The notes under the pieces are model-generated. The model did no database searches. It was not told the DNA's origin and was given only the letters and a program-made list of their open reading frames with translations. Below are positions 33,606 through 42,484 of a stretch of DNA of 44,734 nt, one piece after another. This DNA comes from an uncultured Acidimicrobiales bacterium. GTDB taxonomy: Bacteria; Actinomycetota; Acidimicrobiia; Acidimicrobiales; SZUA-35. A program made the translations under genes and the position numbers. The stretch spans positions 1-44,734 of the forward strand of contig CALGOA010000027.1 in assembly GCA_937958015.1 (NCBI GenBank). The letters run 5' to 3'. The number at the start of each line of letters is the position of its first letter. The first letter of the stretch is position 1.

Positions 33606-35480
33606 GTGAGGCTCCTTCCCCAATCTGATCTGTGGACGTTTAACGAGGGGACCCATACCCGGCTCTATGAATCGTTGGGTTGTCAGCCGCTGCTGTCCTG
33701 GAGTGATCCCGGCCGCCGGTTCGCGGTCTGGGCCCCCAGCGCTCGCTCGGTTTCGGTCGTCGGCGACTTCAATCAGTGGGATGCCGGTCAGACATTGGAA
33801 CCACAGGCGTCCAGTGGCGTGTGGGCCGGTGTGGTACCCGAGGCCAAAGTGGGCGATCGATACAAGTTCCGCATCGTCACCGCCGAAGGCCACACGGTTG
33901 AAAGGGCGGATCCGCTGGCCTTTGCCGCAGAACTTCCGCCGCAGACCGCATCGGTCGTGACCGATCTGAGTTACGAGTGGAACGACGCCGAGTGGATGGC
34001 GAACCGGCCCACCCTTCAGTCACACGACAAGCCGATCTCGATGTACGAAATGCACGTCGGTTCGTGGCGCCACGCCGAGGCGTACCGCAGCCTCACCTGG
34101 GCCGAGTTGGCCGAACCGCTCGCTGACTATCTGAACGAAACCGGCTTCACCCACGTGGAACTGCTCCCCATCATGGAGCACCCCTTCTACGGCAGCTGGG
34201 GGTATCAAACCACCGGCTTCTACGCTCCAACAGCTCGTTACGGACTGCCAACCGACTTCATGGGGTTCGTCGATGCGCTTCACGCCCGCGGGATCGGAAT
34301 CGTGCTCGACTGGGTTCCCAGCCATTTCCCGTCGGACGATTTCGCACTTGGGCGATTCGATGGCTCTGCGCTCTACGAACACGGCAACCCGATGGAGGGC
34401 TGGCACCCGGACTGGAAGAGTTATGTCTTCAACTACGGCCGTCACGAGGTTCGATCGTTCCTGACCTCCAGCGCTCACATGTGGCTGGATCGGTATCACA
34501 TCGACGGCATCCGGGTCGATGCGGTGGCTTCGATGCTGTATCGGGACTACTCACGTGAGGAAGGTGAGTGGATCCCCAACATCCATGGCGGACGCGAGAA
34601 CCTCGAAGCGATTCACTTCCTGCAACACTTCAATCAGTCGATCGGTGAACGATTCCCCGATGTTCTCACCATCGCTGAAGAGAGCACGGCGTTCCCCGGC
34701 GTTACCCGACCGGTGTCGGGCGGAGGTCTTGGCTTCCACTACAAGTGGGACATGGGGTGGATGCACGACACGCTCCAGTACCTCGAACGCGATCCGATCC
34801 ATCGGCGTTTCCATCACAACGAGATCACGTTCCGGTCGGTCTATGCCTTCAGCGAGAACTACGTGCTTGGCCTCTCACACGACGAGGTGACCCACGGCAA
34901 GGGTTCGCTGCTGGCGAAGATGCCCGGTGACGAGTGGCAACAGTTCGCCAACCTTCGACTGCTCTATGGCAACCAGTGGATGAGCCCCGGCAAGAAGCTG
35001 CTCTTCATGGGTCAGGAATTCGCGCAGGGTCCCGAGTGGAACCATGACCACCCCGTTGCCTGGAGCCAATTGGAGCGGTCCTCCCACGAGGGCACGATGA
35101 AGTGGATCAAGGCGCTGAACGATGTCTATGCAAGCGAACCGGCCCTGCATGCCAGCGACAATGAAGCTTCCGGGTTTAGTTGGGTCGTGCTCGACGATGG
35201 TGAGAACAGCGTTCTCGCCTGGCTGCGGGAGACCGAAGACGCTCGTCCGGTGCTTTGCATCTTCAACCTGACACCGATCCCTCGCTCGACCTACCGACTT
35301 GGAGTCCCGACCGACGGCGAGTGGGAATTGCTCGTCAACAGCGACGATCCTGAATTCGGTGGTTCCGACTCTGACGTAGCGGCGTCGTACACCGCAGACA
35401 AACACGGAGCACACGGTCGAGCCCACAGCATCGTGATCGACCTGCCGCCCCTGTCGGCGATTGCACTAGCTCCCAAATAG
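33606..35480 (+). CDS. glgB: 1,4-alpha-glucan branching enzyme
   Basis: A 624-residue GH13 enzyme that makes alpha-1,6 branches in glycogen. The CBM48 domain is at about 30-115 (RRFAVWAPSARSVSVVGDFN). The catalytic barrel follows, with nucleophile D305 (DGIRVDAVASMLYRDY), acid E358 (IAEESTAFPGVTRP) and D426 (LSHDEVTHGKGS). The C-terminal beta domain ends at SAIALAPK. It lacks the extra N-terminal domain of the 730-residue forms. The frame stays open for 888 bp upstream, but that stretch is antisense to the secreted-protein gene, so I place the start at GTG 33606. No other glycogen gene is nearby. Confidence 0.95.
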   Translation: MRLLPQSDLWTFNEGTHTRLYESLGCQPLLSWSDPGRRFAVWAPSARSVSVVGDFNQWDAGQTLEPQASSGVWAGVVPEAKVGDRYKFRIVTAEGHTVERADPLAFAAELPPQTASVVTDLSYEWNDAEWMANRPTLQSHDKPISMYEMHVGSWRHAEAYRSLTWAELAEPLADYLNETGFTHVELLPIMEHPFYGSWGYQTTGFYAPTARYGLPTDFMGFVDALHARGIGIVLDWVPSHFPSDDFALGRFDGSALYEHGNPMEGWHPDWKSYVFNYGRHEVRSFLTSSAHMWLDRYHIDGIRVDAVASMLYRDYSREEGEWIPNIHGGRENLEAIHFLQHFNQSIGERFPDVLTIAEESTAFPGVTRPVSGGGLGFHYKWDMGWMHDTLQYLERDPIHRRFHHNEITFRSVYAFSENYVLGLSHDEVTHGKGSLLAKMPGDEWQQFANLRLLYGNQWMSPGKKLLFMGQEFAQGPEWNHDHPVAWSQLERSSHEGTMKWIKALNDVYASEPALHASDNEASGFSWVVLDDGENSVLAWLRETEDARPVLCIFNLTPIPRSTYRLGVPTDGEWELLVNSDDPEFGGSDSDVAASYTADKHGAHGRAHSIVIDLPPLSAIALAPK

Positions 35481-35482
35481 TC

Positions 35483-35533
35483 CCCGCACCGAACCGCCGC
35501 GGTCGAATCCGGGCCGATCGTTGCCCGTGCGGG
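35483..35533. terminator. Weak inverted repeat after glgB
   Basis: CCCGCAC (35483-35489) and GTGCGGG (35527-35533) are a perfect 7-bp inverted repeat around 37 nt of GC-rich sequence. No T-run follows. It may be part of the 3' end of the branching-enzyme message. Confidence 0.25.
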
Positions 35534-35706
35534 CGCTGTGTTGTCGCGGCACCTTCTGAATCTGGTTGTCTTGGGTGATTCCGGATCTGATTCGTTTCGG
35601 ACCCTGACGGGGTCATCATTGACTTGATTCGTCTGGGAAACCCGGGTGGTGCTGCTTCGTGTGGGTGCGTGTCGATGCCAATCTGCATGTAGATGCTTAG
35701 TCAAGA

Positions 35707-35735
35707 TTGCGGGCACTCTATGGGTTGTTTACCCT
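35707..35735 (+). promoter_or_regulatory. Promoter of the CAP-domain gene
   Basis: TTGCGG (35707-35712) and TACCCT (35730-35735) are 17 bp apart, the best-spaced pair in the window. Transcription would start near 35742 and give a leader of about 30 nt. Confidence 0.5.
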
Positions 35736-35771
35736 ATGTGGCCGGGCCATCGGTCCTGCCGAAGATATGGC

Positions 35772-36782
35772 ATGCCGTCGTTCAAACGATCTCTTCTCGC
35801 GGTGCTCGCCTTCGTCACGATCATCGGTTCCACCGTCGTCGGGATGGCTCCGGCCGGCGCAGCCAGCGGGTTCTTTGAAGGTTCGGTCGTGCGGGCGTAC
35901 GACGCCGAAGCCGAGATGCTCGACACGATCAATCGAACCCGAGCCCAGTACGGCCTTTCGGCCCTTGAGAACCGCGACTGGGGTCAGTACGAGCAGTATC
36001 TGAACTGCATCGCCGAAGACAACGCATCGCAGGCAGGGCTCGAGCATTACCCGTCGAGCTGTGGCCAGAGTTTCGTCGAGGCCGAGATCCTCGCCGCTCG
36101 TTACAGCAGCTTCTCCGGGGGCAGCACCAACACCCTCGTCCAGCAGTGGAACGAGTCCACCGGCCACCGTCGGATCATGCTGGCCGCCAACGCCGACTTT
36201 GCGAACGTGGGTGTCTTCTGCATCGGGAACACGTCGTGGGCGATCGCCTGGATCGGTCGTGATAGCGGTGGGATCACCTCGAACAACACCCCGATGCAGT
36301 CGATCGACAACAGCTTCTTTACCGACAACGACTACCGCTGCAAGAACAGCGCACCCCAGCCGGTGAACAACCCGTTGGCCGCATTCCAGCCGGCCGAGTC
36401 GATCGAGACCCTTGTGAATCGCCCCGACTTCGACAAGCCCGAGGCCGATGTGCTTCGCCTGTACCGAGCGTTCTTCCGTCGGGATGCCGAACTCGGTGGA
36501 GCGAACTACTGGCTGTCACTCAGTGCCGCCGGAGCGACGATCGACCAGATCAGCTACCAGTTCGCCGCCAGCGAGGAGTTTGGGAACACCTACGGCGATG
36601 TCAACAACCGTGACTACCTGGCAATCCTGTACTCCAACATCCTCGACCGCGAGCCCGATGGTGACGGCTTCAATTACTGGCTGGGTTTGATGGACAGCGG
36701 TGAACTGAATCGTGGCGGGGTCGTCCGCTGGATCGCCGCAAACGACGAGTTCATCAATCGCCACAAGTACGGCGGCCACTAG
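35772..36782 (+). CDS. Secreted CAP (SCP-like) and DUF4214 protein
   Basis: A 336-residue exported protein. The signal peptide is KRSLLAVLAFVTIIGSTVVG with likely cleavage after AGAAS (about residue 32). Residues about 48-165 match a CAP domain (MLDTINRTRAQYGLSALE, then NESTGHRRIML and SWAIAWIGR). Residues about 225-330 match DUF4214, with two related parts (VLRLYRAFFRRDAE-GGANYW and LYSNILDREPDGDGFNYW). Such proteins are usually extracellular, and their function here is unknown. I chose the ATG at 35772 because it gives a proper signal peptide; the frame is open upstream to 35646. The stop codon is the first TAG of the tandem repeat at 36774-36813. Confidence 0.88.
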   Translation: MPSFKRSLLAVLAFVTIIGSTVVGMAPAGAASGFFEGSVVRAYDAEAEMLDTINRTRAQYGLSALENRDWGQYEQYLNCIAEDNASQAGLEHYPSSCGQSFVEAEILAARYSSFSGGSTNTLVQQWNESTGHRRIMLAANADFANVGVFCIGNTSWAIAWIGRDSGGITSNNTPMQSIDNSFFTDNDYRCKNSAPQPVNNPLAAFQPAESIETLVNRPDFDKPEADVLRLYRAFFRRDAELGGANYWLSLSAAGATIDQISYQFAASEEFGNTYGDVNNRDYLAILYSNILDREPDGDGFNYWLGLMDSGELNRGGVVRWIAANDEFINRHKYGGH

Positions 36783-36813
36783 GCCACTAGGCCACTAGGC
36801 CACTAGGCCACTA
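36774..36813. repeat. Five tandem copies of GGCCACTA
   Basis: Five exact 8-bp copies, followed by a partial sixth (GGCC). The array begins inside the last codons of the CAP-domain gene, whose stop TAG lies in the first copies. Because 8 is not a multiple of 3, TAG recurs in all three forward frames, and also on the reverse strand. It sits between convergent genes. Confidence 0.9.
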
Positions 36814-36837
36814 GGCCGCAGAGCCCGTTGGCCTGCT

Positions 36838-38856
36838 CTAGGTAAGGGCGGGCGAACCCGCCGGTCGAATCATTACCACGTTGTCGTGATAGACGGCGCC
36901 CTGACCACCGTCGGAGTCCTCTTCCCGAACGGTGGCGTTTACCAACTGTGCACCCCAACCTTTGGTGATCGTGGCCACGCCGGGGCGGGCAGCCCAGTCG
37001 TCGATCCGGACCTGTGCGGCAAACGAACCGCGATCGTTGTGAACGACCACTGCCATACCGTCCTCGAGCCCATCTCGTTCGGCGTCGGCGGCCGTCACGA
37101 CGACGGGTGGTTCGCCCGTCCGGCCGAGGGTCTTCGCCGTTTGTGAGAAGACGGTGTTGACGAACCAGTCGCTGCCGTTGGCGATCAGCTGGTAGGCACC
37201 GTCACGGGCCGATTCCTTGGTGCCCCGCCATTCGGGCTGGTACCCCAGTCCGTCGGCTTCGGCCCGTTCGCTGGTGAAGTCGAACCGTTCGACAGGGGCG
37301 GGTTCGGGGAGGCGCATGAAACCACGATCACGCAGGGCTTCGAAGGTGAGTCCGATCTCCCTGAATCGCTCAGTGTCCAGTAGGGCTCGGGCGTAGTCTT
37401 CCTCGGTTGCCTGGAACGTTGCATCTGCGAACATCGGGTCATGTTCGGCCAGTGCGGTTGCGAGCCGTCGATAGATCTCGGTATGGCTCAGTGCTTCACC
37501 GGCTGGCTCAACCGCCTGGTTATTCCAGTTGAGGTAGTAGTGGGAGAAGCTGTCGTTCATCTCCACCTGCTCGTGCTGCAGGGTCGACGGCAGCACATAG
37601 TCGGCATAGTTGGTAGTGGGCGTCGGGTACACGTCGATCGCAACGGTGAACAGGTCCTCCCGACTCAGGGCCCGCTTCACGCCGTTGCTGTCGGGGTTGG
37701 ACACCACCGGGTTGGCGCCGCTGATAACGATGGCTTCAATGCCGGGGTCGGCCTGTTCCAGAACGTCGACCAGGCGGGTCATGGCAAGGTCTCGAACCGG
37801 TCCCGGTCGCAGTTCGGGTCGCCGAGCCGCATGGGTATTCAACGTGTAGGCCGGACCGGTGCTGTACACCAGGCCGCCTCCCTTTTGTCCGAACGAACCG
37901 GTGATGCCGGCCAGGCAGCTGACCGTCCGCGCCGCTTGGGCACCGTGGGCGTGGCGCTGCATTCCCTGCCCAAGTTTGATGGCAAGGGGCCCGCCTTCAA
38001 CGATGCGAGTGGCGACCGATCGGATCTCCTCCGGTGGTAACCCGCAGGCTTCGGCTCCCCGCTCGAGCGTCCATTCGTCAAGCAGGCCCGAGAAGTCCTC
38101 ATATCCATGCCCGTGGGCCTCGATCCACGACTGGTCAACCCCGCCGAGGTCGCGAACCAGTCGGCACAGGGTCAGAGCCAGGGCTCCGTCGGATCCGGGC
38201 AGCAACGCAACGTGCTGATCGGAGCGACGGGCAGTGCGGGTTCCCACCGGATCGACCACGATGACCGTGGCTCCGTTTTCCCGAGCCCGTTCGACGAAGG
38301 GCCAGAAGTGCTGGCTCGTCACCAGCGTGTTGGCTCCCCACAGCAGGATCGTCTTGGCGTGGACGACGTCTTCAGGGTCCATCCCGTTGGCGAACCCCTG
38401 GCTGTAGGACAGACCAACGTGACCACTCACCGAGCAGATGGTTCCCTTGTGATTCGATGCGCCCAGCGCGTTCATAACACGCGCTCCGGCTGGCAGACCC
38501 GCACCTTGGATAGCGCCAACGTTTCCGGTGCCCGTGTAGGGCCAGATCGACTCGCCGCCGTGGTGGTCCCGGACCGCGATCAGCCGCGCGGCGATGTCGG
38601 AAAGGGCCTCGGTCCACGTGACCCGTTCGAATCGACCCTCACCCTTTGCGCCCACTCGCTTGAGCGGAAAGAGCAGTCGAGAAGGATCTTCGGCGAACTC
38701 GAGCCAGGGGTTCACCTTCTTGCACAGACCACCATCGGTGAATGGATGGCTGGAGTTGCCGCGCAGTTTCACGGCCTTCCCGTCGTCGTTGACCGTGACG
38801 ATCCAACTGCAGCCGTCGGGGCAGTCAAGTGGGCAGGCACCAACGACATCATGCAT
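36838..38856 (-). CDS. Second molybdopterin oxidoreductase with 4Fe-4S site
   Basis: A 672-residue DMSO-reductase-superfamily protein. The cluster motif is C8-x3-C12-x3-C16 (CPLDCPDGC) with C45 (GGLCKK). Pterin-binding motifs follow (GANTLVTSQH, VVDPVGTRTA, GANPVVSNPD), along with a C-terminal dinucleotide-binding domain (about 555-665). There is no twin-arginine signal, so a cytoplasmic place is likely. The ATG at 38856 is four codons before the conserved start; upstream extension is not protein-like. It is clearly different from the copy at 25761 (different Cys spacing, 80 residues shorter). Partner subunits are not adjacent, and the substrate is unknown. Confidence 0.9.
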   Translation of the reverse strand: MHDVVGACPLDCPDGCSWIVTVNDDGKAVKLRGNSSHPFTDGGLCKKVNPWLEFAEDPSRLLFPLKRVGAKGEGRFERVTWTEALSDIAARLIAVRDHHGGESIWPYTGTGNVGAIQGAGLPAGARVMNALGASNHKGTICSVSGHVGLSYSQGFANGMDPEDVVHAKTILLWGANTLVTSQHFWPFVERARENGATVIVVDPVGTRTARRSDQHVALLPGSDGALALTLCRLVRDLGGVDQSWIEAHGHGYEDFSGLLDEWTLERGAEACGLPPEEIRSVATRIVEGGPLAIKLGQGMQRHAHGAQAARTVSCLAGITGSFGQKGGGLVYSTGPAYTLNTHAARRPELRPGPVRDLAMTRLVDVLEQADPGIEAIVISGANPVVSNPDSNGVKRALSREDLFTVAIDVYPTPTTNYADYVLPSTLQHEQVEMNDSFSHYYLNWNNQAVEPAGEALSHTEIYRRLATALAEHDPMFADATFQATEEDYARALLDTERFREIGLTFEALRDRGFMRLPEPAPVERFDFTSERAEADGLGYQPEWRGTKESARDGAYQLIANGSDWFVNTVFSQTAKTLGRTGEPPVVVTAADAERDGLEDGMAVVVHNDRGSFAAQVRIDDWAARPGVATITKGWGAQLVNATVREEDSDGGQGAVYHDNVVMIRPAGSPALT

Positions 38857-38927
38857 GAGATCAGTGTGCTCCAATTCGGGTCGCGTGCGATACAAGATTG
38901 CGACAGCTGCGTACCGCCCGCCCCGGA

Positions 38928-38958
38928 TTGCGAGGACCAGCATCCGGATCGTTAGCGT
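38928..38958 (+). promoter_or_regulatory. Candidate promoter of the oxidase-reductase fusion gene
   Basis: TTGCGA (38928-38933) and TAGCGT (38953-38958) are 19 bp apart. The -10 box ends six bases before the GTG at 38965 with no Shine-Dalgarno sequence, so the message may be leaderless. The gap is shared with the divergent molybdopterin gene. Confidence 0.4.
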
Positions 38959-38964
38959 GAGTCG

Positions 38965-41196
38965 GTGCACAACTCGTCGACGAACTGGGCTGGCAATCAC
39001 GAGTATCCGATGGAGCCGATCCTTCCGACGACCACCGATGAGCTCCGGGCGATCGTTTCTGCCCCTGGGACGGCGACGGTTCGTTTCATCGGCTCTCGGC
39101 ATTCGTTCACCGAAATCGCCGACGGTGAGGTGATCGTCGACCTTGCTGGGATGCCCGAACACTTCGAGGTTGACGCCGATCGCCGGACGATCACCGTGAG
39201 CGGATGGATGACCTTCGGTCGTCTGGCAGAGCTGCTCGAACCGCATGATCTAGCCCTCCACAATCTGGCTTCGCTGCCGCACATATCGATCGCGGGAGCG
39301 ATCGCCACGGGCACGCACGGGTCCGGACATATCAACGGAGGTTTGTGCGCGGCGGTGGTCGCCATCGAGTCGATGGGTGGCGACGGAACGGTGCAGTGGT
39401 TCGATGACGGTGGCGACGTTGCGGCTCGGGCGGTTGGACTCGGTGCGTGCGGATGTGTCACCAAACTCAAACTGCGGGTCGAGCCGGCCTACGAGGTTGA
39501 GCAACGGGTCTTTGACCGTCTGTCCTGGACCGCAATCACGGATTCATTCGACGACATATTCGGCGCCGCCTACAGCGTGAGTGGGTTCACCCGATGGGGC
39601 GGGGGAGGGGACGAAGAGACCCACATCTGGCAGGTGTGGCTGAAACACCGCTCCGATCAGCCCGATCGTTCTCAGCTGTTGTTGGACCTGGGGGCAGAAC
39701 CCGCCACCGACGCCCGCCACCCGATCAAGGGGATAGACCCCGCCGCCTGCACCGAACAGTTCGGTGTCCCGGGCCGGTGGTCGGATCGACTGCCCCACTT
39801 TCGAATGGACTTCTCTCCCAGCGCCGGCGACGAGATCCAGAGCGAGTTCTTCGTCGCTCGAGCTAATGCCGCAGATGCGATTACCGCTCTACGGAGTGTC
39901 GGCTCTCAACTGAACGACGCTCTGCTGGTCTCTGAGATCAGAACCGTTGCCGCCGACGCCGCATGGATGAGTCCGACCAACGGGCGCGACTCGGTTGCCT
40001 TCCACTTCACCTGGAAACCCGACCAGCGTGCGGCCGAACGTGCTGCGGCGATCGTGTCCGATGCATTGGCCCCGTTCGGGCCGCGTCCGCATTGGGGCAA
40101 GGTCTTCCCGCTCGAGGGGTCGTGGGAACCGCTTCCAAAGGCCCGAGAGTTTCTCGCCGTGTGTGATCACCGGTTCACCACCCCGTGGGTCCGAAGAACG
40201 GTCGATGCGCTCGCCCCAGCTCAGATTGACCCGGCGTCCATTCCCATAGTCACTTTGGCATCGGGTGCCACCATGCCGACAATAGGAATGGGAACGTTCG
40301 GCTCGGACCACGTCGGGGCTGAGCAGGTGGCAGCGGCGGTAAGGACGGGAATCGACCTCGGCTACCGCCACATCGATTGCGCATCCGTCTATGGGAACGA
40401 AGCCGAAATTGGTGAGGTGTTTCGGGAGGTGATGGACGCCGGACTGACGCGATCGGAACTCTGGATTAGCTCGAAGGTGTGGAACGACTCACACGACCGG
40501 GTGGTCGAGTCATGCGAGCAGACGCTCCGCAACCTTCAGATCGAGTACCTCGATAACTATCTGGTGCACTGGCCGTTCCCGAACCATCACCCGCCGCACT
40601 GCGACGTGGACGAACGAAATCCCGAGGCCGTCCCGTACTCTCACGAGCAATTCATGGAGACCTGGCTCCAGATGGAGTCGCTCGTCGAACGAGGACTCAC
40701 CCGGCACATCGGGACCTCCAACATGACCAGACAGAAGCTGGAGCCGGTCCTGGCGGAAGCGACGATCAAGCCGTCGGTGAACCAGATGGAGCTTCACCCA
40801 CATTTCCAGCAACCGGAGCTCTTCGAGTTCCTGGTCGATGCTGGCATCCAGCCGATCGGGTTCTGCCCACTGGGTTCACCGGCCCGTCCCGATCGCGATC
40901 GAACCGACGACGATTCCAATCCTCTGGACGATCCTGTGATTCTGGCCATCGCACAACGGCGAGGTGTGCATCCGGCGATCGTCTGTCTGAAGTGGGCGAT
41001 CCAGCGGGGTCAGGTGCCGATCCCGTTCTCGACGACGCCGCGAAACCTTCTGGCGAATCTGGCTAGCGCCACGTCCGACCCACTGAGCGATCGGGAAATG
41101 ACCGAGATCGAAGCTGTCGACCGGGACTGTCGGCTGATCAAGGGACAGGTCTTCCTGTGGCCCGCCGCTTCGGATTGGACCGACCTTTGGCTCTGA
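38965..41196 (+). CDS. Fusion of alditol oxidase and aldo/keto reductase
   Basis: A 743-residue two-domain protein. Residues 1-415 match FAD-dependent alditol/xylitol oxidases: NWAGN at the start, H46 in GSRHSFTE (position of the covalent FAD His in Streptomyces AldO), HISIAGAIATGTHGSG, and active-site residues E324, R326 (SEIRT), H347 and K379 (HWGK). This class oxidises the end hydroxyl of a polyol to an aldehyde, giving H2O2. Residues about 428-743 match NADPH aldo/keto reductases, with the tetrad D471, Y476, K504 and H535 complete. The join is at about residue 420 (base 40225), and the frame is continuous. Both halves look catalytically intact. It is convergent with the acyltransferase, with a 4-bp gap. 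Confidence 0.92.
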   Translation: MHNSSTNWAGNHEYPMEPILPTTTDELRAIVSAPGTATVRFIGSRHSFTEIADGEVIVDLAGMPEHFEVDADRRTITVSGWMTFGRLAELLEPHDLALHNLASLPHISIAGAIATGTHGSGHINGGLCAAVVAIESMGGDGTVQWFDDGGDVAARAVGLGACGCVTKLKLRVEPAYEVEQRVFDRLSWTAITDSFDDIFGAAYSVSGFTRWGGGGDEETHIWQVWLKHRSDQPDRSQLLLDLGAEPATDARHPIKGIDPAACTEQFGVPGRWSDRLPHFRMDFSPSAGDEIQSEFFVARANAADAITALRSVGSQLNDALLVSEIRTVAADAAWMSPTNGRDSVAFHFTWKPDQRAAERAAAIVSDALAPFGPRPHWGKVFPLEGSWEPLPKAREFLAVCDHRFTTPWVRRTVDALAPAQIDPASIPIVTLASGATMPTIGMGTFGSDHVGAEQVAAAVRTGIDLGYRHIDCASVYGNEAEIGEVFREVMDAGLTRSELWISSKVWNDSHDRVVESCEQTLRNLQIEYLDNYLVHWPFPNHHPPHCDVDERNPEAVPYSHEQFMETWLQMESLVERGLTRHIGTSNMTRQKLEPVLAEATIKPSVNQMELHPHFQQPELFEFLVDAGIQPIGFCPLGSPARPDRDRTDDDSNPLDDPVILAIAQRRGVHPAIVCLKWAIQRGQVPIPFSTTPRNLLANLASATSDPLSDREMTEIEAVDRDCRLIKGQVFLWPAASDWTDLWL

Positions 41197-41200
41197 TCGT

Positions 41201-42340
41201 TTAGGTGAGGAGAGGCGTCAGGACCAGACCAACGACCAGCGCAGAGACCACGCCGCCGACGACCACCTCGGTGTTGCGTCCGTCGAGGACCTTCGCTCGC
41301 CTGACCGGTTGCTCGATCACGACAGCGCTGATCGCTGCCAAAGCGATGGATCCGATCGCCGTCACCAGAAGTTTGGTCGTCGGAGCAAGTTGTCCGTAGC
41401 CGAACTCGCCGATCACACCGATCGGTACGTGAAACAGGTAGATCGCGTAGGAAAGACCACCGAGGTAGACCAACGGTGCCCACGACAGGAACCGGGACGT
41501 GGCGCCCGAACGTTGGCTGGTACTCGTGAGCAGGATCACCACGAGGGTCGTGGTGATCAGGCCTCGGCCCGATATCTCAAGAGCCGGAATGATGTCGAGG
41601 GTAAGAAGACCGATCAGGGCCAACGCCAGCCCGCCTGCGGCAGCGGGTAACTGCGGGATGCGGGAGCCGTGGCTCCGGAGGGCGGCGGCCAGCGTGGCGC
41701 CGGCGAGGATCTGGTACGCCCTGGTTGGTGTCGAGTAGTAGGCCGCACTCCAGTCGGCCCAGTTGACCGCCAGCTGGGCCAGCGCAGAGGCGCCGGTGGC
41801 TAAGGCCAGCCATACCCAGAGCGTCGCCCTGGTGCGAAGCCGGTGCGCAGCGACCAGTAGCGCTGGAGGGAACAGAAGGTAGAACTGTTCCTCGATCGAG
41901 AGTGACCAGAAGTGGCGCAGCGGACTCGGCAACTCTTCTCCGTACCGCAGATCCTGGATCACGTTGAAGTTGGCAAACCACAACGCTGCCGAGGTGGCAT
42001 CGTCTCCGAGACCGACCCGCTCCGTCGGGTCGGCGACCAACCGCATGGCGATCAACGACGCAATGATCGTGACCGACGCCGCGGGCAACAAACGACGAAC
42101 CCGGCGGGCGTAGAACCGCAGAATGTCAATGTTCTCCCCATTTGAGAGTTCGCTGAGCAGAACGTTCGTGACGAGAAAACCCGAAAGGACAAAGAACACG
42201 TCCACCCCGAGATACCCATTCGAGAAGGCTTGGATTTCGGCGTGGTAGGCCACCACCACGAGGACGGCAAAGGTCCGAAGCCCATCCAGTTCGGGCCGAT
42301 AGCCGAATCTTGAGCCACCTTCGCCCTTCCCCACGGCCAT
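41201..42340 (-). CDS. Membrane acyltransferase (acyltransferase-3 family)
   Basis: A 379-residue protein with about ten hydrophobic helices, like OafA/YrhL enzymes that acetylate cell-surface sugars. The family signatures are present: RPELDGLRTFAVLVVVAYHAE with the catalytic His, NGYLGVDVFFVLSGFLVT, and RHFWSLSIEEQFYLLFP. The usual C-terminal SGNH domain of the longer forms is absent. No polysaccharide genes are nearby, so the acceptor is unknown. The ATG at 42340 has no obvious Shine-Dalgarno sequence. Confidence 0.92.
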   Translation of the reverse strand: MAVGKGEGGSRFGYRPELDGLRTFAVLVVVAYHAEIQAFSNGYLGVDVFFVLSGFLVTNVLLSELSNGENIDILRFYARRVRRLLPAASVTIIASLIAMRLVADPTERVGLGDDATSAALWFANFNVIQDLRYGEELPSPLRHFWSLSIEEQFYLLFPPALLVAAHRLRTRATLWVWLALATGASALAQLAVNWADWSAAYYSTPTRAYQILAGATLAAALRSHGSRIPQLPAAAGGLALALIGLLTLDIIPALEISGRGLITTTLVVILLTSTSQRSGATSRFLSWAPLVYLGGLSYAIYLFHVPIGVIGEFGYGQLAPTTKLLVTAIGSIALAAISAVVIEQPVRRAKVLDGRNTEVVVGGVVSALVVGLVLTPLLT

Positions 42341-42440
42341 GGGTTACGTCAGCTTGTGCAGATCGGATGCAACCACTTCCGGAATACGGGCGTTGAAACG
42401 AGCGTTATCTGTGGCGGTAGTACCTCAGAATGTAACGGTA

Positions 42441-42474
42441 CGTAGCTTGGGTACGGCCCCCGCTCCAAGCTACG
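42441..42474. promoter_or_regulatory. Palindromic operator candidate over the second nuo promoter
   Basis: CGTAGCTTGG (42441-42450) and CCAAGCTACG (42465-42474) are perfect 10-bp inverted arms with a 14-bp spacer. They cover both the -35 and -10 boxes of the candidate promoter, the placing expected of a repressor site. A smaller pair GTACC/GGTAC lies just upstream (42420-42441). The regulator is unknown. Confidence 0.55.
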
Positions 42475-42476
42475 AT
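42447..42476 (+). promoter_or_regulatory. Promoter of the second nuo set, leaderless
   Basis: TTGGGT (42447-42452) and TACGAT (42471-42476) are 18 bp apart. The -10 box ends eight bases before the GTG at 42485, so transcription likely begins at the start codon. Confidence 0.5.
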
Positions 42477-42484
42477 CTACGCCC

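Noticed and set aside
36774..36813. CRISPR array
   Set aside because: The units are 8 bp with no spacers, and no cas gene is present.
38857..39246. Longer N-terminus for the second molybdopterin oxidoreductase
   Set aside because: It would run under the oxidase-reductase fusion on the other strand, and the cluster motif is expected near the N-terminus as with the ATG at 38856.
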